The translations under genes were made by a program, and so were the position numbers. 64,000 bases of DNA, taken from Neodiprion pinetum (Eukaryota; Arthropoda; Insecta; Hymenoptera; Diprionidae). Shown here piece by piece: positions 12,326 through 21,531 of this stretch. Each line of letters begins with the position of its first letter. Position 1 is the stretch's first letter. The stretch spans positions 12,797,832 to 12,861,831 of the forward strand of contig NC_060237.1 in the NCBI RefSeq assembly GCF_021155775.2, in the 5' to 3' direction. Under the pieces are notes generated by a model. The model saw only the letters and a program-made list of their open reading frames with translations, was not told the origin of the DNA and ran no database searches.

Positions 12326-13150
12326 ACTCAGCCCCCCCCCCCCCCCCTCAACATTAAAAAATGACAGAAAATACAAAAAAATACTCGAATTATGAGCACT
12401 TTCTGAGTAGTCGAAACATGCAAGTTTCGATTTTTGAGCACAAGCGGTGAGGCAGGAATTACGGTTTTTAAGTGGGAGGGGGGCCCAGCCCTCCGACCAA
12501 TGAAAAAAAAAACTTAAAATATTTGACAATAGCTAAATTATGGGTACATTATGCGCAATCCGAACATGCGAGCTTCAATTTTTTAGCACCAACCCCCAAC
12601 GACCTACCCCCACTTATACGTCCAGCGTCACGAGAGAATTACCCTTAAATTCAATGAAATCGGAAGATTCATTTTTGGAGAAAGCCCAGCGACTTATGAG
12701 CAGATGAAATACCGCAACTCTAATTTTTGAGCTGCAAACCCCGAACGACCTACCCCCGCTTATACGTCCAGCGTCACCAGAGAAGTACCCTCAAATTCGG
12801 TGGAATCGAAAAAGTTCTTTTTGGCGGATGCTCAGTGATCTATGAGCAGACGAAATACCGCAACTCTGATTTTTGAGCAGCAACACCCAACGACCTACCC
12901 CCGCTTATACGTCCAACCTCACCAGAGAAGTACCCTCAAATTGGATGAGAGCAAAAAATTTCTTTTCGGAGAATGCTCAGCCATTCATGAGCAGACGAAA
13001 TACCGCAACTCTGATTTTTGAGCAGCAACCCCCAACGACCTACCCCCGCTTATACATCCAACGTTGCCCGAGAAGTACCCTTAAATTCAGTAAAATCGAA
13101 ATAAAAAAATTTCGAGAATGCTTTGCGATATATGAGAAGACAAAGTGAGG
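12326..13150 (+). repeat. Dispersed GAGCA-rich repeat, right part with 145-bp tandem units
   Basis: After a C tract the sequence carries the same GTTTCGATTTTTGAGCA and GGGCCCAGCCCTCCGACCAATG blocks as 53260-53400 in reverse complement. From about 12600 a 145-bp unit repeats about four times; its marker GACCTACCCCCGCTTATACG occurs at about 12601, 12747, 12892 and 13037. Each unit contains GAGCAGACGAAATACCGCAA. Short open frames here are translations of the repeat and not genes. Confidence 0.85.
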
Positions 13151-13225
13151 AATTTTATGCAATCACTGAGGGATTTTATTTTAGATACACTAGAACACTG
13201 TTTCTTGCCGACCGGCAACATACAA

Positions 13226-14995
13226 TGGGGCTTTCCACGCGAAACCGGCCACTGCTAAACCTGTGCTTCTTTAAATTTTTCAACTCTTCATTCTCATTTT
13301 GCGTTTATGATAAGGAACCTTCCTGATTTTTTCGAGCTTTATCTGAAAATATGCACTCAGTAGGATTTTTCAAAAACTTTTCAATTTCTTTTCTCGTTCA
13401 TCTATAACTTTCCGAAAAATCAAGCGATCCCAAAAAATGAGAGGTCAAAATTTTTGTTTTGAAATACCCTTCCGTTCATGATTATTTTTGCAATCATTCA
13501 TTTTCTAATTCAATAATTTTTCTTAATGTCAATCATAAAATCTCATTTTCCATATAGTTTGTATCCTTTGATTTTTTTTCATTTTTATTCAATGGAAAAC
13601 TGATATTTATTTCAAGAATCGCAAGCATAGTTTTATAGTGGGCAACTCATTCTTTATATTCTTTCAAATTATTATTTTTTTTTACCATCAAATTAAATTA
13701 AAATAAATAAAATTGATTTTAAAATTTCTGTAATTCAGTGAAAAACCGAAAGAAGTGTACAGATGAGAGACCAAAAATATATTTTTTCGAATGCAATTGT
13801 TAAATGTGTAAAATTCACCCGAAAGACATTTTTTATAACATGTTGAAACTGCAAATTTTTTCATGCTGATATTATGTACAAGAAACAACGACCTCATTCA
13901 TTAGTATTCTAGAAATGTGAGGGATTCGGGAAAATAATGGAATAATTTGTTGAACCAAGGTATGCATTATTGATCAATTATTTATTGCCGTACCCGTTCG
14001 AAAATTTTGCAATCCTTGGTTCAAGTAATTAATTAATTATTTTTCTGAAGACTTTATATTGCCACAATCCTAAGAAAAAGTCATTGTTCCTTGAATATAA
14101 TGTCAAGCATAAGAAAATTTGCTGTGTTTATATTCTATCAAAAATGTCTTCCGGGTAAATTTCACAAATTCAACAATTGCATTCGAAAAGATACATTTTT
14201 GGTCTCTTATCCATACGCTTCGTTCGGTTTTTCACTGAGTTATAGAGAGTTTAAAATTGATTTGATTTAATTCAATTTAATTTGAGAACAAATACGAATA
14301 AAATAATCTTAAAAAACAGAAAGCATGAGATTCCCACTGTGAAACTAGGCTTAAAATTCTTTGAGCATATTGAGGATTGGGATAAGCAAGAAAGAAATTT
14401 GAACACAATCTAAATGATATTTTTCTATATTATGTATAAACTGAGAAACGTTAGATCAGTACAATGTGTTCATATGACAGCGGTCACGACAAGAGTAAAA
14501 AACTCTACTAAAGTAAAGGTGGAGCGCGTAATGCTCGCAACACATATCTGCATCGACAGGTGCCAGCTCCTCACGGTTCATGCTGGGAGAAAGAGTGTCA
14601 GATTAATTTCAACAGAATAAATAACACTATTTTATTTTAAAAAAATGAAAAAAAATCGAAGGATACAAATAATATAGAAAATGCGATTTCATGCTTAGAA
14701 TTGAAAAAAATTATTGATTTAAAACATGAATGATTTTCAATATAATCTTAAACGAAAGAGTATTTCCAAACAAAAATTTCGACCCCCCATTTTTTCGAAT
14801 CGCTTGATTTTGTAGGAAGTTGAAGATGAACGAAAAAAAATGGAAAATGGTTCAAAAAATCCAACTGGGTGCATTTTTTGGGATAAGAATCTGAAAAAAT
14901 CAGGGGAGTTCCTCATCATGAGCTTAGAATGAAAAAATAATTAGCAAATTTGAAAATGCAAAGGTTTAGCAGTGGACGGTTTCGCGTGGAAAGCC
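13226..14995. mobile_element. Foldback-type element with about 650-bp inverted arms
   Basis: The left arm starts GGGCTTTCCACGCGAAACCG at about 13226 and the right arm ends with its complement at about 14995. The arms match along most of their length at roughly 80 percent: 13226-13610 pairs with 14640-14995, and 13610-13905 pairs with 14090-14385. The right arm contains about 240 bp (14390-14630) with no partner on the left, probably a later insertion or a deletion on the left. No transposase is present. No clear target duplication was seen. Confidence 0.7.
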
Positions 14996-15384
14996 CTATA
15001 TATTATTTCAAATGTTGTTCACAACAACGTGAACACAACTCGTTGGTCGCGCGCCTTCCAACTCACGCGAGGCAACCAGCCTCGCGTGCTTTCCAATCAC
15101 GCGACCCAGAAGAAAGTGTGACGTCACGCACGCCGCTCACGCCACCCACGCAGCTGAGCGCGTTGCGTAATCACCGAACGTGGTCTCCCGCTATCAAAGA
15201 TCCACCGAGGCTGGAATAAGAGACGGCCGATCAGACCGATCGGCAGGATGCTTCGGATTCAACTCATCTGACAGACGCTGACTCTTCAACGACTCCACTC
15301 CAAACCCATCGACGTTACACCAACTGCTGACTGACTCTGCGACTGCTGACGGAACTCACGACAGACCTGACTACACGACGTTGT

Positions 15385-15861
15385 ATGACGGACTCTTTTT
15401 ATCTGGCTTCGGCCAGCGAACAACCAAGGTCAACTGCATCCAACCCGCCTGTCCCTTGGACACTACATCCAATCGACGTTCCCGCTCGACCACTGACCAG
15501 ACCACCAGCCGTGCTTCTCTCCTTGTGGGATGTACGCCGAGCACGCCTAACTTCTCCAAGCTATTACCGGCGCATCCCACCTCCCGTATCACCATTTCCT
15601 GAGCCGCAGCGTTCTTTTGCGACAATTGCCACCCAGACAACAGACAGCGAGTGGGAGTCTCCGACCAAACCAACTGAGAACCGCTGTCCCCCAACGCCTC
15701 CCAGTTCACCGGAAAGTAGATACACTCCGCCACCCAGGACCGTGACCGATCCCCCTAGACGACCAACCTCTTCACTGAAGCCTCCACCACACTGTATTAT
15801 CACTAAAACGACACCATGTATTACTTGGCAACCATGCAAATTACTGTACATATGTAAATAA
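15385..15861 (+). CDS. Proline-rich hypothetical open frame, 158 codons
   Basis: One ATG-initiated frame encodes a Pro/Ser/Thr/Arg-rich protein (PPTPPSSPESRYTPPPRT) with no recognised domain. It ends just before two AATAAA-like signals (15858-15895), and the upstream 15040-15380 stretch is unusually GC-rich. The composition shifts sharply from both neighbours, so this could be an internal exon or LTR-type sequence of a mobile element. A protein product is possible but not shown. Confidence 0.25.
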   Translation: MTDSFYLASASEQPRSTASNPPVPWTLHPIDVPARPLTRPPAVLLSLWDVRRARLTSPSYYRRIPPPVSPFPEPQRSFATIATQTTDSEWESPTKPTENRCPPTPPSSPESRYTPPPRTVTDPPRRPTSSLKPPPHCIITKTTPCITWQPCKLLYICK

Positions 15862-15899
15862 ATTAAATAATAAGTATAGAAATAAACTCAACACCACAA

Positions 15900-17075
15900 C
15901 TCATCTTTGATTCCAAGCGACTCACACCTTCCAAGCGGCTCGGTCGAACTACAAGCTCCCAAAGAGCGAACAAATGTCATGCCCACGATCTTGACGAATG
16001 GAATATCCTCGAACGGTCACTAAACTGAGTTACCAATTACGAGTGAGATTTTTGTATGTAAGCATTTTACATTCTCGTTATCATCTGGCTTTGCTCATTG
16101 GGAATCGTTATTTTCAATATAATGACTCGATATGGTCCGTGACATCGATGAAAATAACTTCAGCCTTACTTTTTCAACAGCTTTGAATGAATGCGAAACC
16201 TACAGTCAAAGTAGGTCACCTATAATAATACGAATATTTGATTGGTACTTTTCCAATCTGACTGTGTTTTTGAATGCTTCTTGTAATATATTTTTGGCTA
16301 ATGCAATGTTTGTTTCAATCCTTTTTTTTTCCTCTTCTGGAAAGCGAATAATAATCTGTTGTACCTCATTTAGAGCTCCTCATTAAATTCAATTTCACGT
16401 AGTGTTAACTTTATACTTTGATCAGTTGTCAAGTTTTACATTTTTTCAATTTGATTTTTATACTGTAATCTTGATTTTTCCACGCGATCGCCAAGATGGA
16501 GGACCTGACGACCGCGAACCAATGTGTACAAAAATTTGGCACCAGCGATGATCCTAGATCAGATGGTCGTATCGTAACTAATTGAGTTGGGCGCCAGGTG
16601 CATTACTGCACCAATTTCTAATCGAACTTCACCACAACTCAAACTTTTTGTTATGCCTTATCTTACACAGTATTGCGAAAGGGGCTGAGTAGTTTCAGGA
16701 TAGAGTGAGGCACTCGACACGACTTACTCATTCAACAGAATTAAACAAACAGAATATATTCTTCATTTGAGTGATACAAAAAGAGATAAAGAACAAATCA
16801 GAAAGGTTTCAATCTGCTACGGCAATCCCAAAAAAAATTGATACAAAAATAATTTCGCCTTTCGCGAATTAATCAAATTGACTGCCGTAATTGAAAAAAC
16901 AAAATATTACATTTCAAAGTAACATTAGCTCACTAAGTGTTGTCGCAAAACAAAATCAAAATCTCACTCATCATGATTAGATGCGGTAATCGCCATGAAA
17001 TCCTAAAATCTAAGTAATTAGCATTATAAACGCGATGCTTTCAGTAGTGTATATATGACAGTTCTAAATCAAAGA
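15900..17075. other. No gene seen
   Basis: AT-rich interval with only short uninformative open frames between the proline-rich frame and the low-complexity tract. Confidence 0.5.
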
Positions 17076-17079
17076 TGGC

Positions 17080-17242
17080 GGCGCTCCCCCCTAGCTCCCC
17101 CCTAGCTCTCCCCCAGCTCCTCCCTAGCCCCCCCCCCCCCCCCCCCCCCCTCGACTCACGGGGCTCCCTCTCTCACGCACCCCCCCCCCCCCCTGGTCAT
17201 TTTTCACGGTTTGCCGCAAGATAGCTATTTTCATAGGATTTG

Positions 17243-17272
<30 letters not shown>
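17080..17272. repeat. Poly-C tracts and (CA)n microsatellite
   Basis: Short CCCCCCTAGCT-like repeats and two long C runs (17128-17150 and about 17180-17193) are followed by a CA dinucleotide repeat at about 17243-17270. Open frames crossing this tract, with polyglycine or alternating Cys/Val, are artefacts of the repeats. Confidence 0.9.
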
Positions 17273-17273
<1 letters not shown>

Positions 17274-17516
17274 AATTCCTGTCGAGACTTGTTTGGCGCT
17301 GGAAAGCCGCGCATAAATCGGATAGGGTAAAAACCCGCTAGATCTATTGAAAAAATTCCAGGGAATTGCTCTTTGAGATGGTGCCGACAATAAACTTTGT
17401 TGGTGGTGATGCACTTGAACCAATCTGGGGCAGTGGAAGTGGTCCCATAAAAAATTCCTCGCACAATATGCGTGTCGAGACTTGTCGAATGGAAAAATTG
17501 TAGTGGGGGTGGGTGG

Positions 17517-17550
17517 TATATAAAGCGTACGTCTATCGTGATCCTCACTC
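17517..17550 (+). promoter_or_regulatory. TATA box and initiator of the 104-aa viral gene
   Basis: TATATAAAG at 17517-17525 is followed 28 bp later by TCACTC (17545-17550), a spacing and initiator form typical of arthropod core promoters. The next ATG in a long frame is at 17610. Confidence 0.55.
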
Positions 17551-17609
17551 TGTTCTCATCGTATTCTCATTGTGAACTGTTCTCGCTCGTGAAATAACCT
17601 CGAAACGCG

Positions 17610-17924
17610 ATGGATCTAGCAAAAGTTAACCACGTCAGCCGTCTGGAGAATCTGCCAACCAAGAAGATGTCGGAACTCGAAATTGGGGGAGTGTATGACG
17701 TCATCGGGTTACGACTGGTCAAAACAAAATTCGGGGTACGTTTTCTGGCGACGATCGATGGAGAATACAACGTCTTCTTACCACCGAGAATCGTAAGAGT
17801 TCTGCAAGAAGATTCCAGTCAGCTGACTGAAATGTGTAGCATGGCCAGGGAAAATCGTCTGCAAACGAAATACCTTGGTGGAGAATTCAACAAGTTTGAA
17901 TTTTCATGCAGTTATGTGCCTTAA
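17610..17924 (+). CDS. Small OB-fold-like protein of viral element 1, 104 aa
   Basis: Intact frame starting at the first ATG after a TATA box. The core pattern GGVYDVIGLRLVKTKFG ... NVFLPPRIVR resembles a recurrent small protein of insect elements carrying viral DNA polymerase B; alternating hydrophobic strands suggest an OB-like, possibly single-strand-binding protein. That fold is inference. It lies about 140 bp upstream of the 282-aa gene in the same direction, each with its own core promoter. No stop or frameshift is present although the nearby polymerase is broken. A cellular origin is less likely given the context. Confidence 0.6.
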   Translation: MDLAKVNHVSRLENLPTKKMSELEIGGVYDVIGLRLVKTKFGVRFLATIDGEYNVFLPPRIVRVLQEDSSQLTEMCSMARENRLQTKYLGGEFNKFEFSCSYVP

Positions 17925-17972
17925 ATGAACTATGCGATCCCCCTCTACTTCCACAAAATTCATCCACGAGGG

Positions 17973-18009
17973 GATAAAAGCGGGTGTGCTGGAGATGGAA
18001 TAGTCAGTC
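17973..18009 (+). promoter_or_regulatory. TATA-like box and initiator of the 282-aa viral gene
   Basis: GATAAAAG at 17973-17980 is followed 31 bp later by TCAGTC at 18004-18009, the arthropod initiator consensus. The gene starts at 18064. Confidence 0.5.
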
Positions 18010-18063
18010 TTCCACATACCATCCGTCAGTATATAATCGAGCGCAACATTCCCACTCGTCAAG

Positions 18064-18912
18064 ATGGCGATGATCCTAGACGTGCAGTGTTTTATCGGTC
18101 ATAACATGAAGTTTGTACCCAAGGAAGTGGCAGTCGTGAATGTAAACGGGTCGGGTCTGGATTACATCATTTTCAAGCCGCCCTATGATTTGGCAAGCCT
18201 ACCACTTGAATGTAGAGCTACCAATGTATGGTTGACGCACAATCACCACGGAATATCATGGAATGCGGGCAACAAATCTCACGAGGATGTGACGGAGATT
18301 GTAAGAAAAATGGTTGGAAATGCGTGTTACGTATACGTCAAAGGGGCGGAGAAGAAAGCATGGCTGACGGAGATCGTCGATGGTACAACGAGGGTTATTA
18401 ATATGGAAGATTTGCATATCATACCCCCTGCAATGAAAAAATTAAGGTATATGGGAGCGGCATCGTGGCACGACGCGAACCATGGATACTCTCCAGCGAA
18501 TAACCTCCAGCAAGCAGCAGTGCCAGGCTCAATTTGGTATGATGACAACTCTGAATACATCCCGGCATACGATTGCGCCTTTGAAAATGTGCAGCGACTG
18601 AGGAGTTGGTATTCGAAGGAGTGTACCAGCTCCCTCGAGAAATCCTTCCGTCTGTACAAAGAATTGGACGGTTTAAGGGGAATGATGTCCGAGGATATAG
18701 CTTTTTTACCAAAAGAATTTATCCGCACGTTCGCATCAAACTCCATCAATGATGCGTGGGATAAACTACCAGAAAATATGAAAATGGACTACGTCATCGC
18801 AAGTTTCCGCAGATGTAGCATACATTACACACCAGGACCCGATGGCGATATCGTGGATGGACCAAATCCTCTAATTGGAGACTGTTTAGGTTGCAATCGT
18901 GTGTATAGATAA
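18064..18912 (+). CDS. Conserved viral-element protein of unknown function, 282 aa
   Basis: Intact frame from ATG (context AAGATGG) to TAA, with AATAAA at 18938-18943 just downstream. The N-terminal half shows ILDVQCF, KEVAVV, TNVWLTHNHHGISWNAG and YVYVKGAEKKAWL in that order. I recognise this arrangement from arthropod elements with viral polymerases; the spacing of Asp, Glu and His residues hints at an RNase H/exonuclease-like fold, but this is inference. The C-terminal part (about 170-282) includes RLRSWYSKECTSS and ends in a Cys-containing stretch. It probably belongs to replication with the upstream OB-like protein and PolB. It has no breaks, unlike its neighbours. Confidence 0.6.
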   Translation: MAMILDVQCFIGHNMKFVPKEVAVVNVNGSGLDYIIFKPPYDLASLPLECRATNVWLTHNHHGISWNAGNKSHEDVTEIVRKMVGNACYVYVKGAEKKAWLTEIVDGTTRVINMEDLHIIPPAMKKLRYMGAASWHDANHGYSPANNLQQAAVPGSIWYDDNSEYIPAYDCAFENVQRLRSWYSKECTSSLEKSFRLYKELDGLRGMMSEDIAFLPKEFIRTFASNSINDAWDKLPENMKMDYVIASFRRCSIHYTPGPDGDIVDGPNPLIGDCLGCNRVYR

Positions 18913-19095
18913 TATGGACAATATTTACCGAAATAACAATAAAATTTATTACGATATATACAATTATATTCGGGTTTATATGTAGAATATTCGATAGAAT
19001 TGATCTCAATTATATCATGGCTTATACATAGAATTGAAAAAAATTACGATTCGATAAAATTATAATCTAGAAATATGATACATTACAAATATATA

Positions 19096-20031
19096 TGTCA
19101 CGAGCGCCGCATATTTACTCAGACTATATCGCCGATTATGTCAATTATTATTATCTCTAGAAACAAGGAAGCATAGCATAAATATATTAGTTAGTCTATA
19201 TAAAATATTTTATTATAACCAGTTCGTGGAGTAACCGAGCGCAACGGCGTAGTTGGACGGCCAGCAACGTCAGCGTCTTTGCGCCCGCCAGATCCCGGGT
19301 GTAATCAACACCGGGATGAGGCAAGCGCGAAATCACGCGCTTCGAGGATGACTGTCGCGAGGCGAGCCTTTGTTCCGGAATTGTGTATTTAGCGAAAACC
19401 CTGGATTGTAAATTCAGCGAAAACTCGCTCGCCGCCCGACGTTCCAAGGGGTGTCGGACGAGCGAGCGAAGGCAGTCCCGTCTTGAGACCGTCTGAATAT
19501 CGACATCAGCGGAACCCGGCTCCTTCGAAGCGACCACGTATAGAGCTATAAATCCTTTTTCCGAAACCGACGATTAGAGCGTAATTCTCTATTCTACGCA
19601 CGGCCGTAAAAGGTTACTCGCGTCGCGGTGTAAGTCTTACGAAGCTAAAATAAGTGCAAGCGTTAAGCCACGAACTCTATTGAGCTGTGTAGCCTGTAAG
19701 TAAGTGTGTGTGAAGGCGTGTATACTTCGGCGAGTTCGAAGCCGAAGCTGCAAAGCGAGAGAGGGAGAGAACGTGAGTAGTATAAGACCAAAATAATTGT
19801 AAGCTTCTTTGTTTCGAACCCTCTCTGCTTTTAGTTTTTGACCTATGAAACATTTTAACTTGGCTTTCCATCAAAACATTGGTACGATAAATTGAAATCT
19901 TTTAAACCTATTCCCAGGGAACGCCCTGTAGAGGACGTTCACCTCCCAACCCACCTAGGAAATAAATATAAACCTCTGAGAGAACTTAGAGGGTTGAAGC
20001 CGTCGCGTGCGAGACCGCTCCGCACGTGACA
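19096..20031. mobile_element. Solo LTR, 936 bp, in viral element 1
   Basis: Begins TGTCACGAGCGCCGCATA and ends CGCTCCGCACGTGACA, flanked by TATA on both sides (19092-19095 and 20032-20035), a 4-bp target duplication typical of Gypsy-type elements. Another copy of the same LTR is at 55643-56575. No internal retroviral genes accompany it, so it is a solo LTR left by recombination. Short open frames inside it are not genes. Confidence 0.8.
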
Positions 20032-20134
20032 TATATCTTTATAACTTTTACCCATTCTCGTCATACAGAATGTAAATGTTGTGAATTTTTACTTGTGAAA
20101 AATACATAATCAATAATTATGAATTTAGCGTGGT

Positions 20135-20473
20135 TTATTCCTCGGAATAATCCATAAAATCGCTATCCTGTTTGTTAACATTATCATCATCATCATCATC
20201 GCTATTTCCGACATCTGTAATCATTATGATAGTTTCATTCGCCCATTTTTCTACAATTATTTCCGTACATATATCACCGTAATTTATATAATATTGGCTG
20301 TTTGGTCTCACTCGAGCAGCTCGCGCATCCTCAACGAGATCCCGAAGCTCCTCCAACGAGAACTCGCGTGTTGCTTCGGAAGAGCCTATAATTATCTCTT
20401 CCTCAGCCTCCTCATCCTCGCCCCAATCAACGCTCGACCACTCATCGTCATCATCACTCGAATGAGATGGCAT
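20135..20473 (-). CDS. Acidic hypothetical protein of viral element 1, about 112 aa
   Basis: The likely start is the ATG at 20473 (MPSHSSDDDDEW); the frame is open upstream, but TATAAA on the minus strand (20566-20561) and a pyrimidine-rich CTTTTTACAG just before suggest leader sequence. The product is strongly acidic, with Asp/Glu runs at both ends (DEEAEEEIIIG near the N-terminus, DDDDDDNV near the C-terminus) around a FSLEELRDLVEDARAARV helix. No family was recognised. It sits between the solo LTR and the polymerase, on the opposite strand. Confidence 0.45.
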   Translation of the reverse strand: MPSHSSDDDDEWSSVDWGEDEEAEEEIIIGSSEATREFSLEELRDLVEDARAARVRPNSQYYINYGDICTEIIVEKWANETIIMITDVGNSDDDDDDNVNKQDSDFMDYSEE

Positions 20474-20653
20474 TTTTTTTCGTTCCAAAATTGATTCGCG
20501 ATGAAAAATCTGTAAAAAGAGCAAGCCGAAATAGAAAAGTTGATGCTGCTGCACTCATCATTTATATGCATGATAAATCTCCAATTCAAAAAAGTTTCCA
20601 CCTATTCAAAATGAGTGATACGGAGAAGGTGTAGAAGATACTAGAATTTCATT

Positions 20654-20797
20654 TTAATGTAGTGCTACACACCAATCCTTGTCCGAATAATAACCATCAT
20701 CGTCAGCTTTATCTATGTCTCCCAGCATTTGACGGATTTGATCAATCTGATCAAGAAGTGAACTGAATCCGATGCGTACGTCAGTAGTATAGGAAGG
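20654..20797 (-). pseudogene. C-terminal fragment of a small unknown protein
   Basis: An open frame without its own start reads IGFSSLLDQIDQIRQMLGDI then KADDDGYYSDKDW before a stop at 20654-20656. The helical leucine spacing and acidic tail look protein-like, and the 5-prime end is cut where a GC-rich duplicated sequence begins near 20800. Its family is unknown. Confidence 0.3.
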
Positions 20798-20799
20798 CC

Positions 20800-21440
20800 G
20801 GTTCTGAGTACAAACACCTTCTTTACCGACCGAGCCGCTCCGCGGAGCCCAGACTCAAACCCTTTTCCACTCCGCGTAGCCCAGACTCAAACCCTTTTTC
20901 GCGATGACGTCACAGTCTGCCGTACCGAAGGTCAAAACCGTGCAACCTTACCGACAGTTGTATCGATCGAGGGTCAAAATCGTGCTGTTTTACTGACAAT
21001 CTTACCGACCGAAGGTCTGTAGTGCTCGCCTGCCAACGGTAGAGGGCGCAACGGGGGGCGAGAACTTTTTTACCGTCCCGCATTCTTCTCCCACGATAGA
21101 ACTGCTGATGTGTAACATTAACCACTCCGAATTCCTTTCCCGGGGTGGGACTGCTGATGTGTGACGTCAACCACCTCACATTTCTTCCCACGTTATCAAC
21201 CACGTGATATTCCAAAATTAATAGTTCCGAGAATCGTGTTTCACTTATTCGGATGTCGGTTTGATATCAACCACGTGACATTTTTTGGCTTGTAACTGCC
21301 GTGTAGTTCAACGATGAATTTTGAACGGGTTCAGACAAGACCAGCGTGCAAGGTCGACCGATAGCCGCGGTACATTCAGAGCCAAGGATCTGCGGTGTTG
21401 GGTTACTATCGCTCAGGGAATGCTCAAAGGTGCACGCGCA
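20800..21440. other. GC-rich interval with short direct repeats, no gene
   Basis: CCCAGACTCAAACCCTTTT occurs twice (near 20850 and 20880), and ACCGA-AGGTC-like motifs recur at about 20925, 20960 and 21005. ACTGCTGATGTGT occurs twice (about 21100 and 21150). This may be the regulatory or terminal region of viral element 1. Confidence 0.4.
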
Positions 21441-21455
21441 TTCGTACAGCTGCCG

Positions 21456-21464
21456 TATAAAAAG
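21456..21464 (+). promoter_or_regulatory. TATA box of the viral DNA polymerase gene
   Basis: TATAAAAAG lies 76 bp before the ATG at 21532 that opens the polymerase frame. Confidence 0.5.
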
Positions 21465-21531
21465 GACACTCATCAAAGCAAACGATCATTACGTCACAAC
21501 TTGTCAAGTATACGTGGGGAAAAAGCTCAAG

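Noticed and set aside
12317..12529. Similar small frames at 12317-12529 and 53260-53586 suggesting a conserved protein
   Set aside because: They are translations of the same dispersed repeat and run through homopolymers.
13688..14919. Minus-strand frames at 13688-13897 and 14737-14919
   Set aside because: They lie in the arms of the foldback element and reflect paired AT-rich sequence.
17080..17423. Open frames across the C tracts and CA repeat
   Set aside because: They encode polyglycine and alternating Cys/Val from low-complexity DNA and have no other support.
19196..19537. Minus-strand frame with a counterpart at 55740-55976
   Set aside because: Both are inside the 933-936 bp solo LTRs.
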